Shown in pieces: positions 7,335 to 15,479 of a DNA stretch of 19,486 bases (the stretch's first letter is position 1; each line of letters opens with the position of its first letter). The DNA is from an uncultured Roseateles sp. GTDB lineage: Bacteria > Pseudomonadota > Gammaproteobacteria > Burkholderiales > Burkholderiaceae. Where the stretch lies: contig CAMPJJ010000102.1 in NCBI GenBank assembly GCA_946886855.1, forward strand, positions 1 to 19,486. Direction: 5' to 3'. Both the position numbers and the translations under genes were made by a program. The notes beneath the pieces were generated by a model, which worked only from the letters and a program-made list of their open reading frames with translations, was not told the origin of the DNA and ran no database searches.

Positions 7335-7350
7335 CGTGATATCACGTCAA
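7335..7350 (-). promoter_or_regulatory. Palindromic operator and -35 element of the toxin-antitoxin operon
   Basis: CGTGATATCACG (7335-7346) is a perfect 12-bp palindrome 15 bp upstream of the chosen toxin start. On the minus strand it overlaps a TTGACG (7345-7350) resembling a -35 box. A TATGGT lies 17 bp further on, but it would place transcription start at or past the ATG, so the -10 is uncertain. Position and symmetry fit autorepression by the XRE antitoxin; this is inference. Confidence 0.6.
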
Positions 7351-7460
7351 GGTGATGGTAGACACGAGATTGACGCCTGGGTGGCTGTCTCCCCCAAAGC
7401 AGATCCCGCACCCTCTTCAGTGGGAAATCGGTCAGGATTCAGCAAGCAATCGGCACCAAC

Positions 7461-7484
7461 AAAAAACGGGGCCGAAGCCCCGTT
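7461..7484 (-). terminator. Intrinsic terminator of the tricorn-like gene
   Basis: On the minus strand, AACGGGGC and GCCCCGTT pair around a TTCG tetraloop and are followed by a run of T residues (7461-7466 as A on the + strand). It lies about 25 bases downstream of the tricorn-like stop codon and also insulates the toxin-antitoxin operon behind it. Confidence 0.92.
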
Positions 7485-7507
7485 CTGTGCCGTCTCGGCG
7501 AGATGCC

Positions 7508-10500
7508 TTACTTGCCGACCTGCGTCGGCATCGCCGGTGCCGTCGTGCGCTGGATCGGTTTCCAGGTCTTGAGGCGTTCGAGGACGTTCGCCACCCCCGC
7601 TTCGAGCTGCACATCGCGGCCGGCGTTGACCGCCACCGGATCCAGATCCACGTCGATGTCCGGCGCGACGCCTTCGTTCTCGATGCGCCACTCGCCTTCC
7701 GGCGTGAAGAAGCGGAAGAACGGCACCACAAGGAAACCGCCGTCGATCAGGCTCGGGTTGGCCGAGATGCCGATCAGGCCGCCCCAGGTCCGCTTGCCGA
7801 TCAACGGGCCCAGGCCCGTGCGCTTGAACGCATACGGCATGAAGTCGCCGCCCGATCCCGCGTCCTGGTCGATCAGCATCGCCTTCGGGCCGTAGATGGC
7901 GCCGGCGGGCGTGTCGTAGATCAGGCCGTCACGGTCCTTCCAACTGCCCAGGTAGGCGCGGTTCAGCAGCTCCGTCACGTAGTTCGCCGCCTGGCCGCCG
8001 CCGTTGCGGCGGTCGTCGACGATCAGCCCCGGCTTGTCCACCTGGCCGAAGAACATGCGGTTGAAATGCTGGAAGCCCGGTCCCGCCGTGTCCGGCATGT
8101 AGACGTAGGCGATCTTGCCGCCGCTCAGGCGATCCACTTCCTCGCGGTTGTGGTCGATCCACGCCCACTGGCGCAGCCGGCCTTCGGTCGAGATCGGCTC
8201 GACGGTCACGCGACGCGCGCCCTGCCCGTTCGCGTTGGCCGACACCGTCAGCTGCACCTGCTTGCCGACCGTGTTCTCCAGCTGCTGGTACAGGTTGTGC
8301 GCGCCGTCCACCGGCTGGCCGTTGACCGCCAGCAGGTAGTCGCCTTCCTTGACGCCCAGGCCTGGCGCCGCCAGCGGCGCCTTCAGGTAGGGATCCCAGC
8401 GGTCACCCTTGAAGATCGTCTTGATGCGGTACTTGCCGTTCTCGAACGCGAAGTCCGCGCCCAGCAGGCCCACCGCGACGCGCGGCTCCTGATGCACGTC
8501 GCCGCCGCCCACACGGTTGTGGCCGACCTGCAGCTCGCCGATCATCTCGACCAGCAGGTCGTTCAGGTCCTCGCGGCGCTGCACGCCGGCCACCAGCGGC
8601 GCGTAGCGCTGGTAGATGCCCTGCCAGTCGAGCCCGTGCAGCTTCGGGTCGTAGAAGAACTCCTTCTCCATCCACCAGGTCTCGTCGAAGATCTGACGCC
8701 ACTCGGCGCGCGGATCCACGCGGGTCTTCAGGCCCGACAGGTCGATGCCCTTGGTGTCGATCTTCTCCTTGGCATCGGCGATCTCCAGGCGGCCGCCGCC
8801 CTGGTTCAGCAGGATCTTCTTGCCGTCCGGACTCAGGCTGTAGCCCTCGATCTGCGGCTTGACCATCTTCGCCTTCTTCTCCTCGAAGTCGAAGCGGTAC
8901 AGGTCGCCCTTGCCGCCGTTGCCGCCCTCGGCATCGATGGACACGCCGGGTTGCTTGCGCTCGATGTAGAACAGCGCGCCGTCGTCCGCCACGGCCAGAT
9001 CGTCATACCGCGCGGTCGCCACCGGCAGACCCACGATGCGGTCCTTCAGGCCGGCGAAGTCGATGCGCACCGGCTTGACCTTGGGCTTGACGTCCTTGCC
9101 CTCGTCCTTCTTGTCGGACTTCCCGTCCTTGGCGTCCTTGGCGTCCTTGTCGGATTTGTCGGACTTGTCGTCCTTCTTGTCCTCGTCCGGCTTCTTGTCC
9201 TTGCTGTCCTCGTCGCCGGCCTTGGGCGACAGCGGCGACTTGCCGTCCGCGCTCAGCACCGCCGCGTACAGGCCCATGCGCACCGAACGCTCCTGCGTCG
9301 ACATGTCCAGGCCCACCTGCGCCGGACCCGAGTTGATCGACGCGGCGAAGAACAGCACGTCGCCCTTGGTCGAGAACGCCGGCAGGTTGGCGTGGCTCAG
9401 GCCGTCGGTGACGGTGTGCTGCTGGCCGGTCTGGAAGTCGGCGATGCGGACCTGGCTGAAGAAGTTCTTGCCCACCACCGTGTACGCGAGGTAACGGCCG
9501 TCTGGCGAGAAGCCGACGTCGAATCCGGCGCGGCGCTCGCTGCTGTCGATCTTGGCCAGCTTGCCCGACTGCGCGCCGGTCAGCGGCAGCTGGTAGAGGT
9601 TGAGGTGGTTGTCCTGCAGCACCAGCCGCGAGCCGTCCGGCGACCACGCGAGCAGCGTGTAGTAGCCGGTCTCCGGCAGCAGCAGCTTGCGCGTGGGCCG
9701 GTTGGCCGCCTGATCGCCGAGCTGGTCGCGGATCACGACCTGGTGGCGCATGCCGGGCTCGTCGGAGACATAGGCGACCTGCTGGCCGTCGGGGCTCCAC
9801 AGGGCGTCCTTCTCGCGCACGCCGGATGTCTGCGTCAGGTTGCGCACCACGCCGTCCTTCACCGGCACGGTGAAGACCTCGCCGCGCGCGCTGATCACGA
9901 CGCGCTTGCCGGTAGCCGACAGGGACGCGCCGGTGATCGTCTTCGCGGCGTCCTTCCATTGCACGCGCGCCTCGTTGCTCGGCTCGTTGAGCGCGACGCT
10001 GAGGAAGCGCGCGGTACCGCCCTCGATGCCGACTTCCTTCAGCTGTCCGCCCGCCTCGTAGACGATGCGGCCGTCACGGCCGTCGGCGCTGCGCACGTCC
10101 CAGACGGTCTCTCTGGTCAGCTGGCGCAGCGCCTTGGTCTTGGTGTGGAACGCGAAGAGGTTGGCCGCGCCGTCGTTGCGGTCGGAGATGAAGACGACCT
10201 CGTCGCCCATCCAGATCGGATTGCTGTCGGTCGCGTTGACGTGCGGGATCTGCTCCCAGGTCTTGCCCTTGGGATCGAGGATCCAGATCGGCGGCGTCGT
10301 GCCGCCGCGGCTCTGGCGCCAACCGCTCGGGCCTGAATACGCCGCGCCGTTCGGCCGGTAGGCCAGGCGCGTGCCGTCGGGCGACCACACGCCTTCGTAG
10401 GCGACGGCCTCCATCACCTTGTGCTCGAAGCCGCCGTCCACCGGCACCTCGAAGAGCTGTTTGCTGCGGGTGTTCAACACCTCGCGGTTGGAGGCGAACA

Positions 10501-10954
10501 GTACGCGCTGGCCATCGGGGCTCCAGCCGGTCACCTGGTCGGCGGCGGGGTGCCAGGTCAGGCGGCGCGGTTGACCGCCGCTGGCGGCGATCACGTAGAC
10601 ATCGGTGTTGCCGTCGTAGCCCGCGGAGAACGCGATCCACTGGCCGTCGGGCGAGAAGCGCGGCGCGAACTCGCCGGCCGCGTGACCGGCCAGCCGGCGC
10701 GGCTGGCTGCCGTCGCGGTTGGCGATCCACAGGTCGCCGCCGTAGACGAAGGCCAGGTGGCGCGCGGACACGGCGGGATCGCGCAGCAGCAGGGTCACGG
10801 CGGGCGCCGGCGCGGCGGCGGAGGTGGCGGAGGTGGCGGAGGTGGCGGAAGCGGTCGCGATCGCGGCTTGTTGGGCCTGCGTGGGCGCCGCCGCGATCGC
10901 GGCGGTCAGACTCAGGGCCAGGGTGATGGCCTTGCTGAGGATGCTGTGTTGCAT
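7508..10954 (-). CDS. Tricorn-like S41 peptidase, secreted
   Basis: The 1148-residue protein matches the tricorn layout. A signal peptide (MQHSILSKAITLALSL through TQAQQ) precedes a Ser/Ala/Thr repeat, then two beta-propeller regions with WD40/PD40 repeats such as FSPDGQWIAFSAGYDGNTDV and GWSPDGQRVLFASNR. A Lys/Asp-rich linker (about 575-632) leads to the C1, PDZ (about 830-920) and C2 peptidase domains. Likely catalytic residues are H812 (QVGHNRV), S1034 (DAGSGGDF) and E1094 (ENEGVAPD). The residue before H812 is Gly, where archaeal tricorn has Ser (from memory). The start at 10954 is chosen because it gives a clean signal peptide, although no strong ribosome binding site is visible. Its role is presumably degradation of oligopeptides in the periplasm. 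An 80-bp second copy of its active-site region lies at 6401-6480. Confidence 0.93.
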   Translation of the reverse strand: MQHSILSKAITLALSLTAAIAAAPTQAQQAAIATASATSATSATSAAAPAPAVTLLLRDPAVSARHLAFVYGGDLWIANRDGSQPRRLAGHAAGEFAPRFSPDGQWIAFSAGYDGNTDVYVIAASGGQPRRLTWHPAADQVTGWSPDGQRVLFASNREVLNTRSKQLFEVPVDGGFEHKVMEAVAYEGVWSPDGTRLAYRPNGAAYSGPSGWRQSRGGTTPPIWILDPKGKTWEQIPHVNATDSNPIWMGDEVVFISDRNDGAANLFAFHTKTKALRQLTRETVWDVRSADGRDGRIVYEAGGQLKEVGIEGGTARFLSVALNEPSNEARVQWKDAAKTITGASLSATGKRVVISARGEVFTVPVKDGVVRNLTQTSGVREKDALWSPDGQQVAYVSDEPGMRHQVVIRDQLGDQAANRPTRKLLLPETGYYTLLAWSPDGSRLVLQDNHLNLYQLPLTGAQSGKLAKIDSSERRAGFDVGFSPDGRYLAYTVVGKNFFSQVRIADFQTGQQHTVTDGLSHANLPAFSTKGDVLFFAASINSGPAQVGLDMSTQERSVRMGLYAAVLSADGKSPLSPKAGDEDSKDKKPDEDKKDDKSDKSDKDAKDAKDGKSDKKDEGKDVKPKVKPVRIDFAGLKDRIVGLPVATARYDDLAVADDGALFYIERKQPGVSIDAEGGNGGKGDLYRFDFEEKKAKMVKPQIEGYSLSPDGKKILLNQGGGRLEIADAKEKIDTKGIDLSGLKTRVDPRAEWRQIFDETWWMEKEFFYDPKLHGLDWQGIYQRYAPLVAGVQRREDLNDLLVEMIGELQVGHNRVGGGDVHQEPRVAVGLLGADFAFENGKYRIKTIFKGDRWDPYLKAPLAAPGLGVKEGDYLLAVNGQPVDGAHNLYQQLENTVGKQVQLTVSANANGQGARRVTVEPISTEGRLRQWAWIDHNREEVDRLSGGKIAYVYMPDTAGPGFQHFNRMFFGQVDKPGLIVDDRRNGGGQAANYVTELLNRAYLGSWKDRDGLIYDTPAGAIYGPKAMLIDQDAGSGGDFMPYAFKRTGLGPLIGKRTWGGLIGISANPSLIDGGFLVVPFFRFFTPEGEWRIENEGVAPDIDVDLDPVAVNAGRDVQLEAGVANVLERLKTWKPIQRTTAPAMPTQVGK
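10818..10852. repeat. 9-bp tandem repeat in the tricorn-like gene
   Basis: GAGGTGGCG occurs three times in succession with partial copies at both ends. On the coding strand it gives SAT units (SATSATSATSA) just after the signal peptide, a flexible spacer likely to vary in copy number. Confidence 0.85.
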
Positions 10955-11172
10955 GAGCGTGATCGGCGGTGAAAACAGCGGGCGAGGATAGCCCTGCGAT
11001 CCCACCATGACGAAGCTCACCCCCGGGGTTTGCGCGCTCTGCGGGTCGGTGTTTTCCCTTTGCCGGGCGCGTGCATGCGACGACCGGGGCGTTGGCCGCT
11101 GGGGCATGGGGCCACAGGCGTCAAGCGCCTGAACCCCAAGCCCCACCGTCCCCGATCACTCGCTGGGTGCGA

Positions 11173-11823
11173 TCAGGCGGTGGTGGTCTTCGCGCGCGAG
11201 GCGCGCCATCCGCCGTACAACGCGATCAGGCCCGGGATGAGGATCATGGCCCAGATGATCTTGCTGAGGTGCGTCTGCACGAAGGGGATGTTGCCGAAGA
11301 GGTAGCCCGCGAGCGTGAGACCCACGACCCAGATCACGCCGCCGGCAACGTTGTAGGCCGTGAAGCGGCTGCGGGTCATCGCCGCGACGCCGGCCACGAA
11401 GGGCGCGAAAGTGCGGATGAAGGGCATGAAGCGCGCCAGGATGATGGTGACGCCGCCATGCTTCTCGTAGAACTCGTGCGCGGCGTCGAAGGCCCGCTTG
11501 TTGAAGAAGCGCGACTGCTCCCACTGGAACACCTTGGGCCCGAAGTAGCGGCCGATCGTGTAGTTGCACTGGTCGCCCAGGATCGCGGCGACGAGCAGCA
11601 CGGCAATCGCCAGCGGCAGGCTCATCATCCCCGTCCCGCACAAGGCACCGACGACGAACAGCAGCGAGTCCCCCGGCAGGAACGGCATCACGACGAGGCC
11701 GGTCTCCACGAACACGATCAGGAACAGCAGCGCGTAGACCCACATCCCGTAGGCGGCCACGAACTCGGCGAGGTGCTTGTCGACGTGCAGGATGAAGTCG
11801 AGGAGGAAGTGCATCAGATCCAT
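11173..11823 (-). CDS. DedA-family inner-membrane protein
   Basis: The 216-residue protein has the DedA (VTT/SNARE-associated) pattern: an N-terminal helix, VFVETGLVVMPFLPGDSLLF (the E and the F/LPG motif are characteristic), GDQCNYTIGRYFGP, and the later ARFMPFIRTFAPFVAGVAAM with the conserved R and P residues, followed by hydrophobic helices and a basic C-terminus. Members act as phospholipid scramblases or undecaprenyl-phosphate flippases in the inner membrane. A start at 11814 is also possible. It is transcribed alone, in the same direction as the tricorn-like gene but 218 bp upstream of it, and divergently from the small peptide gene to its right. Confidence 0.94.
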   Translation of the reverse strand: MDLMHFLLDFILHVDKHLAEFVAAYGMWVYALLFLIVFVETGLVVMPFLPGDSLLFVVGALCGTGMMSLPLAIAVLLVAAILGDQCNYTIGRYFGPKVFQWEQSRFFNKRAFDAAHEFYEKHGGVTIILARFMPFIRTFAPFVAGVAAMTRSRFTAYNVAGGVIWVVGLTLAGYLFGNIPFVQTHLSKIIWAMILIPGLIALYGGWRASRAKTTTA

Positions 11824-12021
11824 GGGCGCGGATTATGGCGGGCGGTTCCATGCCAACCGGTGACGAAACGCGAGATCGACCGACTTGGATTTGCTGAGTG
11901 ACCCACCGAACAGAGTCAGTCGCACCCAGGTTTCTGACTCTTCGATGCGATGGAACAAATGCCTATCGACGCCTTGGGTCGAGGTTCGAAGAATTGGCTC
12001 CGCCTCCGGGGGTTTCTCAAC

Positions 12022-12039
12022 GGGCATCGACGGATGCCC
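12022..12039 (+). other. Hairpin in the leader of the small peptide gene
   Basis: GGGCATC and GATGCCC form a perfect 7-bp stem around GACG, 30 bases before the ATG at 12070. No T run follows directly, so it is more likely an mRNA-stabilising or regulatory hairpin than a terminator. Confidence 0.45.
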
Positions 12040-12069
12040 ATCCTGTTGATTGACCAGAAGGACTTTGAA

Positions 12070-12297
12070 ATGAGCCGAGAAAACACCTTCGAGGAACTGA
12101 GCCTCGACCATCCCCTGCTGACCCTGGCCGCCGGCGGCGAGGTCGGCGCGACGGGCATGGGCGACAACTGGAGTTACACCGGCGAGCCTCAGTTCGAACC
12201 AAAGGGACCTGAATCCTTCTTCCAATGTTCGATGGCTGAGATGACGGGACGCAACGGCTACAAGACGATGCTGCAAGCATTTGCTGCCTGCTGGTAA
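12070..12297 (+). CDS. Small peptide (75 aa) with double-glycine site, candidate secreted/modified peptide
   Basis: The 75-residue product begins MSRENTFEELSLDHPLL, reaches LTLAAGG at residues 17-23, and continues with a Gly/Ser/Aro-rich second part containing Cys53 and Cys74 and ending in Trp. The first part looks like a leader peptide: acidic, with Leu at -12 and Leu at -7 relative to a GG at 22-23, as in class II bacteriocins and some RiPP precursors; the -4 position is Ala, which is a weaker fit. AAGGA at 12058-12062, seven bases before the ATG, supports this start over the upstream ATG at 11950. A hairpin and then a CPBP protease gene follow within 50 bases. I recognise no family, and no C39 transporter or modifying enzyme lies in the window. 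The function is inferred only from form and context. Confidence 0.65.
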   Translation: MSRENTFEELSLDHPLLTLAAGGEVGATGMGDNWSYTGEPQFEPKGPESFFQCSMAEMTGRNGYKTMLQAFAACW

Positions 12298-12308
12298 CCC
12301 TCAACCCA

Positions 12309-12340
12309 GGAGCCTGACTCGTCAGGCTCCATCTTCTTTA
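12309..12340 (+). terminator. Hairpin between peptide gene and CPBP gene (terminator or attenuator)
   Basis: GGAGCCTGA (12309-12317) and TCAGGCTCC (12322-12330) pair perfectly around CTCG and are followed by ATCTTCTTTA. The T-rich tail is broken, so partial read-through is likely. Placed 12 bases after the peptide stop and 17 bases before the CPBP start, it would give far more peptide message than protease message. Confidence 0.75.
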
Positions 12341-12346
12341 CCCGCC

Positions 12347-13189
12347 ATGCCTCCCACCCTCCTTCGCATCGCCTCCGCCATCGGCGCGCTGCTGGAACTC
12401 CTGGCCGTCTATGTGGGCATCCTGCTCACGGTATGGGGACTGTTTGCGTGCCCTTGGCGCGAATGGATCGACTTCGCCACGGCCGGATCGACGCTGCCAT
12501 TCGCCGTGTTGAGTGCCTTCCTGATCCTGCTCATTTGCGGCACTCGTCGTCGCTACCGTCTCTCCTGTCCAGGAGAAACGCGGAACCAGCGCGCCTCGCT
12601 CGTGGGTTGGCTGTTCGCCGCACTGAGCTGCGTCGCCATTCCCATCACCCTGCTGATCGGCACCAGCCGGTTCGCCGATCTCGACGCCTTGTCACTGGTC
12701 ACACCCCTGGCGCTGGCGGCCTCGCTGCTTCCCATCATCGGCGGCGCATTGTTCGAGGAGTTCGTGTACCGCCAAGTTGCACTGGGCTGCTTCACCCGGA
12801 TCGGCATGCCGCTGGCCTTGGCCGTGGCGATCCAGTCCTTCCTGTTTGCTGCGATGCATGGCAGGGGAGCGCTGACGGATCCCGATCGGCTGAGCTGGCT
12901 GTTGATCGGCGGACTTCTGCTCGGAACGATCTACGTCGCGACGCGGTCGATCTGGCCCGGCGTGCTGTGCCACGTGCTGATGAACGTCTGCCTGGCGCAA
13001 ACCCGTCCGACATGGAACTGGTACACCCATCGCGTGATCGACGAAGTCTCGCCGGAATGGACGAGGCCGTTGACATTGCTTTGGGTCGTCCTCCTTGCGG
13101 CTTACTGGACCTGGCGGATACGCCATGACCTCGGCGTGCTCATTCCGCGTCGCCTACTGACTTGGCCTGCCCTGCGCATGGCGCCCTGA
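12347..13189 (+). CDS. CPBP-family intramembrane metalloprotease (CAAX/Abi type)
   Basis: The 280-residue polytopic membrane protein has all three CPBP motifs: EEFVYR (E137, E138, R142), the F-x-x-x-H motif in FLFAAMH (H171) and H-x-x-x-N in HVLMN (H209, N213), so it is probably active. About seven or eight hydrophobic segments are visible, and a basic loop (RRRYRLSC) follows the second. Family members include type II CAAX proteases, PrsW-like enzymes and the Abi proteins that give self-immunity to bacteriocins. The start at 12347 directly precedes the first hydrophobic segment. The gene lies just downstream of the 75-residue peptide gene across a hairpin, which suggests that it matures the peptide or protects against it. 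The link is inference. Confidence 0.9.
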   Translation: MPPTLLRIASAIGALLELLAVYVGILLTVWGLFACPWREWIDFATAGSTLPFAVLSAFLILLICGTRRRYRLSCPGETRNQRASLVGWLFAALSCVAIPITLLIGTSRFADLDALSLVTPLALAASLLPIIGGALFEEFVYRQVALGCFTRIGMPLALAVAIQSFLFAAMHGRGALTDPDRLSWLLIGGLLLGTIYVATRSIWPGVLCHVLMNVCLAQTRPTWNWYTHRVIDEVSPEWTRPLTLLWVVLLAAYWTWRIRHDLGVLIPRRLLTWPALRMAP

Positions 13190-13243
13190 GCGACATCACC
13201 GCGACGAAGCGGGGCAGACAGGAGGCTCGGAGCGCTCACCTTC

Positions 13244-13249
13244 TACAAT
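13244..13249 (+). promoter_or_regulatory. -10-like TACAAT directly before mutL
   Basis: TACAAT lies 7 bases before the mutL ATG and matches the consensus at five of six positions. No good -35 is seen. If it is used, the transcript would begin at or beside the start codon, giving a leaderless message. Confidence 0.45.
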
Positions 13250-13255
13250 CACCCC

Positions 13256-15319
13256 ATGGACGACACCCTCGCCCCGACGGCGAACGCCGCGGCCGCATCC
13301 GACACCGGCGCCCCCGCGGGCCGGCGCGCGATCCGCGAACTCCCCGATGAACTGATCTCCCAGATCGCCGCCGGCGAGGTCGTCGAACGCCCGGCCTCCG
13401 TCGTCCGCGAACTCGTGGACAACGCGCTCGACGCCGGCGCCGGCCAGATCCAGCTCAAGCTGATCGCCGGCGGCATCCGCAGCCTCATCGTCGAGGACGA
13501 CGGCCACGGCATCCCCGACGGCGAACTGCCCCTGGCCATCAAGCGCCACGCCACCAGCAAGATCGGCACGCTGGACGACCTCGAGGCCGTCGCCACCATG
13601 GGCTTCCGCGGCGAGGCGCTCGCCGCCGTGTCGTCCATCGCCGAACTGGCCCTGGTGTCCCGCTACACCGGCGCCGCCCATGCCTGGCGTCTGGAAGCCC
13701 GCACCGGCGAGCTCAGCCCCGCCGCCCGCGCCAGAGGCACTTCCGTCGAGGTCCGCGAGCTGTTCTTCAACACGCCCGCCCGCCGCAAGTTCCTCAAGAG
13801 CGAGAGCACCGAACTCGCCCACTGCCTCGAAGCGCTGCGCCGCCACGCGCTGGCCCGCCCCGACGTCGGCTTCGCCGTCTGGCACGAGGGCAAGCTGGTC
13901 GACCAGTGGCGCGCCGCGCCGCTGCCGCAGCGGATCGCCGAAGTCCTCAACGAAGACTTCATCGCCCAGAGCCGCGAGGTCTTCGCCGAGGTCGGCCCGA
14001 TGCGCATCCATGGCCGCGTCGGCCTGCCTGAAGCCGCACGCGCCCGCGCGGACATGCAGTACGTCTACGTCAACGGCCGCTACGTGCGCGACAAGCTGAT
14101 CGCCCACGCGATCCGCTCGGCCTTCGACGACGTCCTGCACGGCCATCGCCAGCCGAGCTACGTGCTGTTCATCGACGTCCAGCCCGAGCTGGTCGACGTC
14201 AACGTCCATCCGACCAAGATCGAGGTCCGCTTCCGCGACGGCCGCGAGATCCACCAGCAGGTGCGCCGCGCCGTGGTGGCCGCGCTGGCCCTGTCCCGCA
14301 GCAGCGAGGACGGCCAGCACGCCGCCGACGGGTCGACCCCGGCCGACCCCGCCGCCCCGACCGGCCGTCAGCGCTGGACCGGCACGCCGGCCTGGGAACA
14401 GGGCGGCATGGGCAGCTCGTCAGGTGGTCCAGGTGCTTCAGTTGCTTCGGGCGCCCACGCCCAGACCGCCGGCAACCAGTCGCCCGGTCAGGCCGCCTAC
14501 GAGCCTCCGGCGGCCTACGCCGCGCCTTCCGCCCGCTTCGCCGGTCCCGAGGGCTGGCGCGCACCGATCCCGACCCGCGCGCAGACGGCGCTCGCGCTGG
14601 AACAGGCCGAAGCGCTGTACGCCTCCGCGCCAAGAGGCGGCCTGCCGACCTCCCCTGCGGCGCCTTCCGCGCCGTCGGCGCTGTCGGCGCTGGGCGCCGC
14701 GCCGGCCGGCCCGCTGCCGTCCAGCCAGGCCGGCGAATGGCCGCTGGGCCGCGCGATTGCGCAGATCCAGGGCGTGTATGTGCTGGCCGAGAACGCGCAG
14801 GGCCTGATCATCATCGACATGCACGCGGCCCACGAGCGCGTCGTCTACGAGCGCCTGAAGACCGCGCTGGGCAAGACCCGCATCGACTCGCAGCCGCTGC
14901 TGATCCCGGTGACCTTCGCCGCGACGCCGGCCGAGATCGCCACCGCCGAGGCGCATGCCGACACGCTGCAACGCCTGGGCCTCGACATCGCGCCGCTGTC
15001 GGCCAAGGTGCTGGCCGTGCGCGAGCGTCCGGCACTGCTGGCCGGCGGCGACGTCGTCGACCTGGCGCGCGGCGTGCTTGCCGAGCTGGCGCAGTTCGAC
15101 GCCAGCCATGCGATCGAGCGCGCGCAGCATGAGATCCTCGCGACGATGGCCTGCCATGGCGCGGTGCGGGCCAACCGCCAGTTGACCATCGACGAGATGA
15201 ACGCCCTGCTGCGCGACATGGAACGGACCGAGCGTGCCGACCAGTGCAACCACGGACGCCCGACCTGGCGCCAATTGACCCTGCGCGATCTGGACGCGCT
15301 GTTCCTGCGCGGGCGCTGA
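13256..15319 (+). CDS. mutL: DNA mismatch repair protein MutL (endonuclease type)
   Basis: MutL couples mismatch recognition by MutS to strand incision and removal. The 687-residue protein has the GHKL ATPase motifs in the N-terminal domain: [10 protein letters not shown] (52-61), DDGHGI (81-86), ATSKI (99-103) and GFRGEAL (116-122). A Pro/Ala/Gly-rich linker runs from about 345 to 490. The C-terminal dimerisation domain carries [12 protein letters not shown] (521-532), ACHGAVRA (632-639) and CNHGRP (664-669), the metal-binding set of nicking MutL proteins that E. coli MutL lacks. The first 24 residues before RAIRELP are extra relative to most homologues, so translation could start differently. 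It resumes the cluster interrupted after amiC. Confidence 0.96.
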   Translation: MDDTLAPTANAAAASDTGAPAGRRAIRELPDELISQIAAGEVVERPASVVRELVDNALDAGAGQIQLKLIAGGIRSLIVEDDGHGIPDGELPLAIKRHATSKIGTLDDLEAVATMGFRGEALAAVSSIAELALVSRYTGAAHAWRLEARTGELSPAARARGTSVEVRELFFNTPARRKFLKSESTELAHCLEALRRHALARPDVGFAVWHEGKLVDQWRAAPLPQRIAEVLNEDFIAQSREVFAEVGPMRIHGRVGLPEAARARADMQYVYVNGRYVRDKLIAHAIRSAFDDVLHGHRQPSYVLFIDVQPELVDVNVHPTKIEVRFRDGREIHQQVRRAVVAALALSRSSEDGQHAADGSTPADPAAPTGRQRWTGTPAWEQGGMGSSSGGPGASVASGAHAQTAGNQSPGQAAYEPPAAYAAPSARFAGPEGWRAPIPTRAQTALALEQAEALYASAPRGGLPTSPAAPSAPSALSALGAAPAGPLPSSQAGEWPLGRAIAQIQGVYVLAENAQGLIIIDMHAAHERVVYERLKTALGKTRIDSQPLLIPVTFAATPAEIATAEAHADTLQRLGLDIAPLSAKVLAVRERPALLAGGDVVDLARGVLAELAQFDASHAIERAQHEILATMACHGAVRANRQLTIDEMNALLRDMERTERADQCNHGRPTWRQLTLRDLDALFLRGR

Positions 15320-15479
15320 GTCGCGCGACTCACCGCCACGCCCACGCCCACCGCCACGCTCTGAGTCCGCCAGCCGTTCCCCGCCCAACGTCCGCGCCCA
15401 ACGTCCCCGCATCGCCCGCCCGTTTTTCCAGCGCCTTTCCGCCCCGCGACCCTCGCAATCCACCCGAAGCAGTACCGAC

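Noticed and set aside
6400..7350. Insertion sequence or transposon around the toxin-antitoxin pair
   Set aside because: No transposase, terminal inverted repeats or target duplication could be found; only the 80-bp tricorn fragment repeats, and it is in direct orientation.
7352..10336. 994-codon open frame on the + strand
   Set aside because: It mirrors the tricorn-like gene in antisense; the His/Arg/Val-rich composition is a product of high GC and shows no domain.
11116..11130. Possible terminator after the DedA gene
   Set aside because: The stem is only five base pairs with a five-base loop and has no T run.
11950..12069. N-terminal extension of the small peptide from the ATG at 11950
   Set aside because: The ATG at 12070 has a well-placed AAGGA, and the upstream segment contains a hairpin and has no peptide-like pattern.
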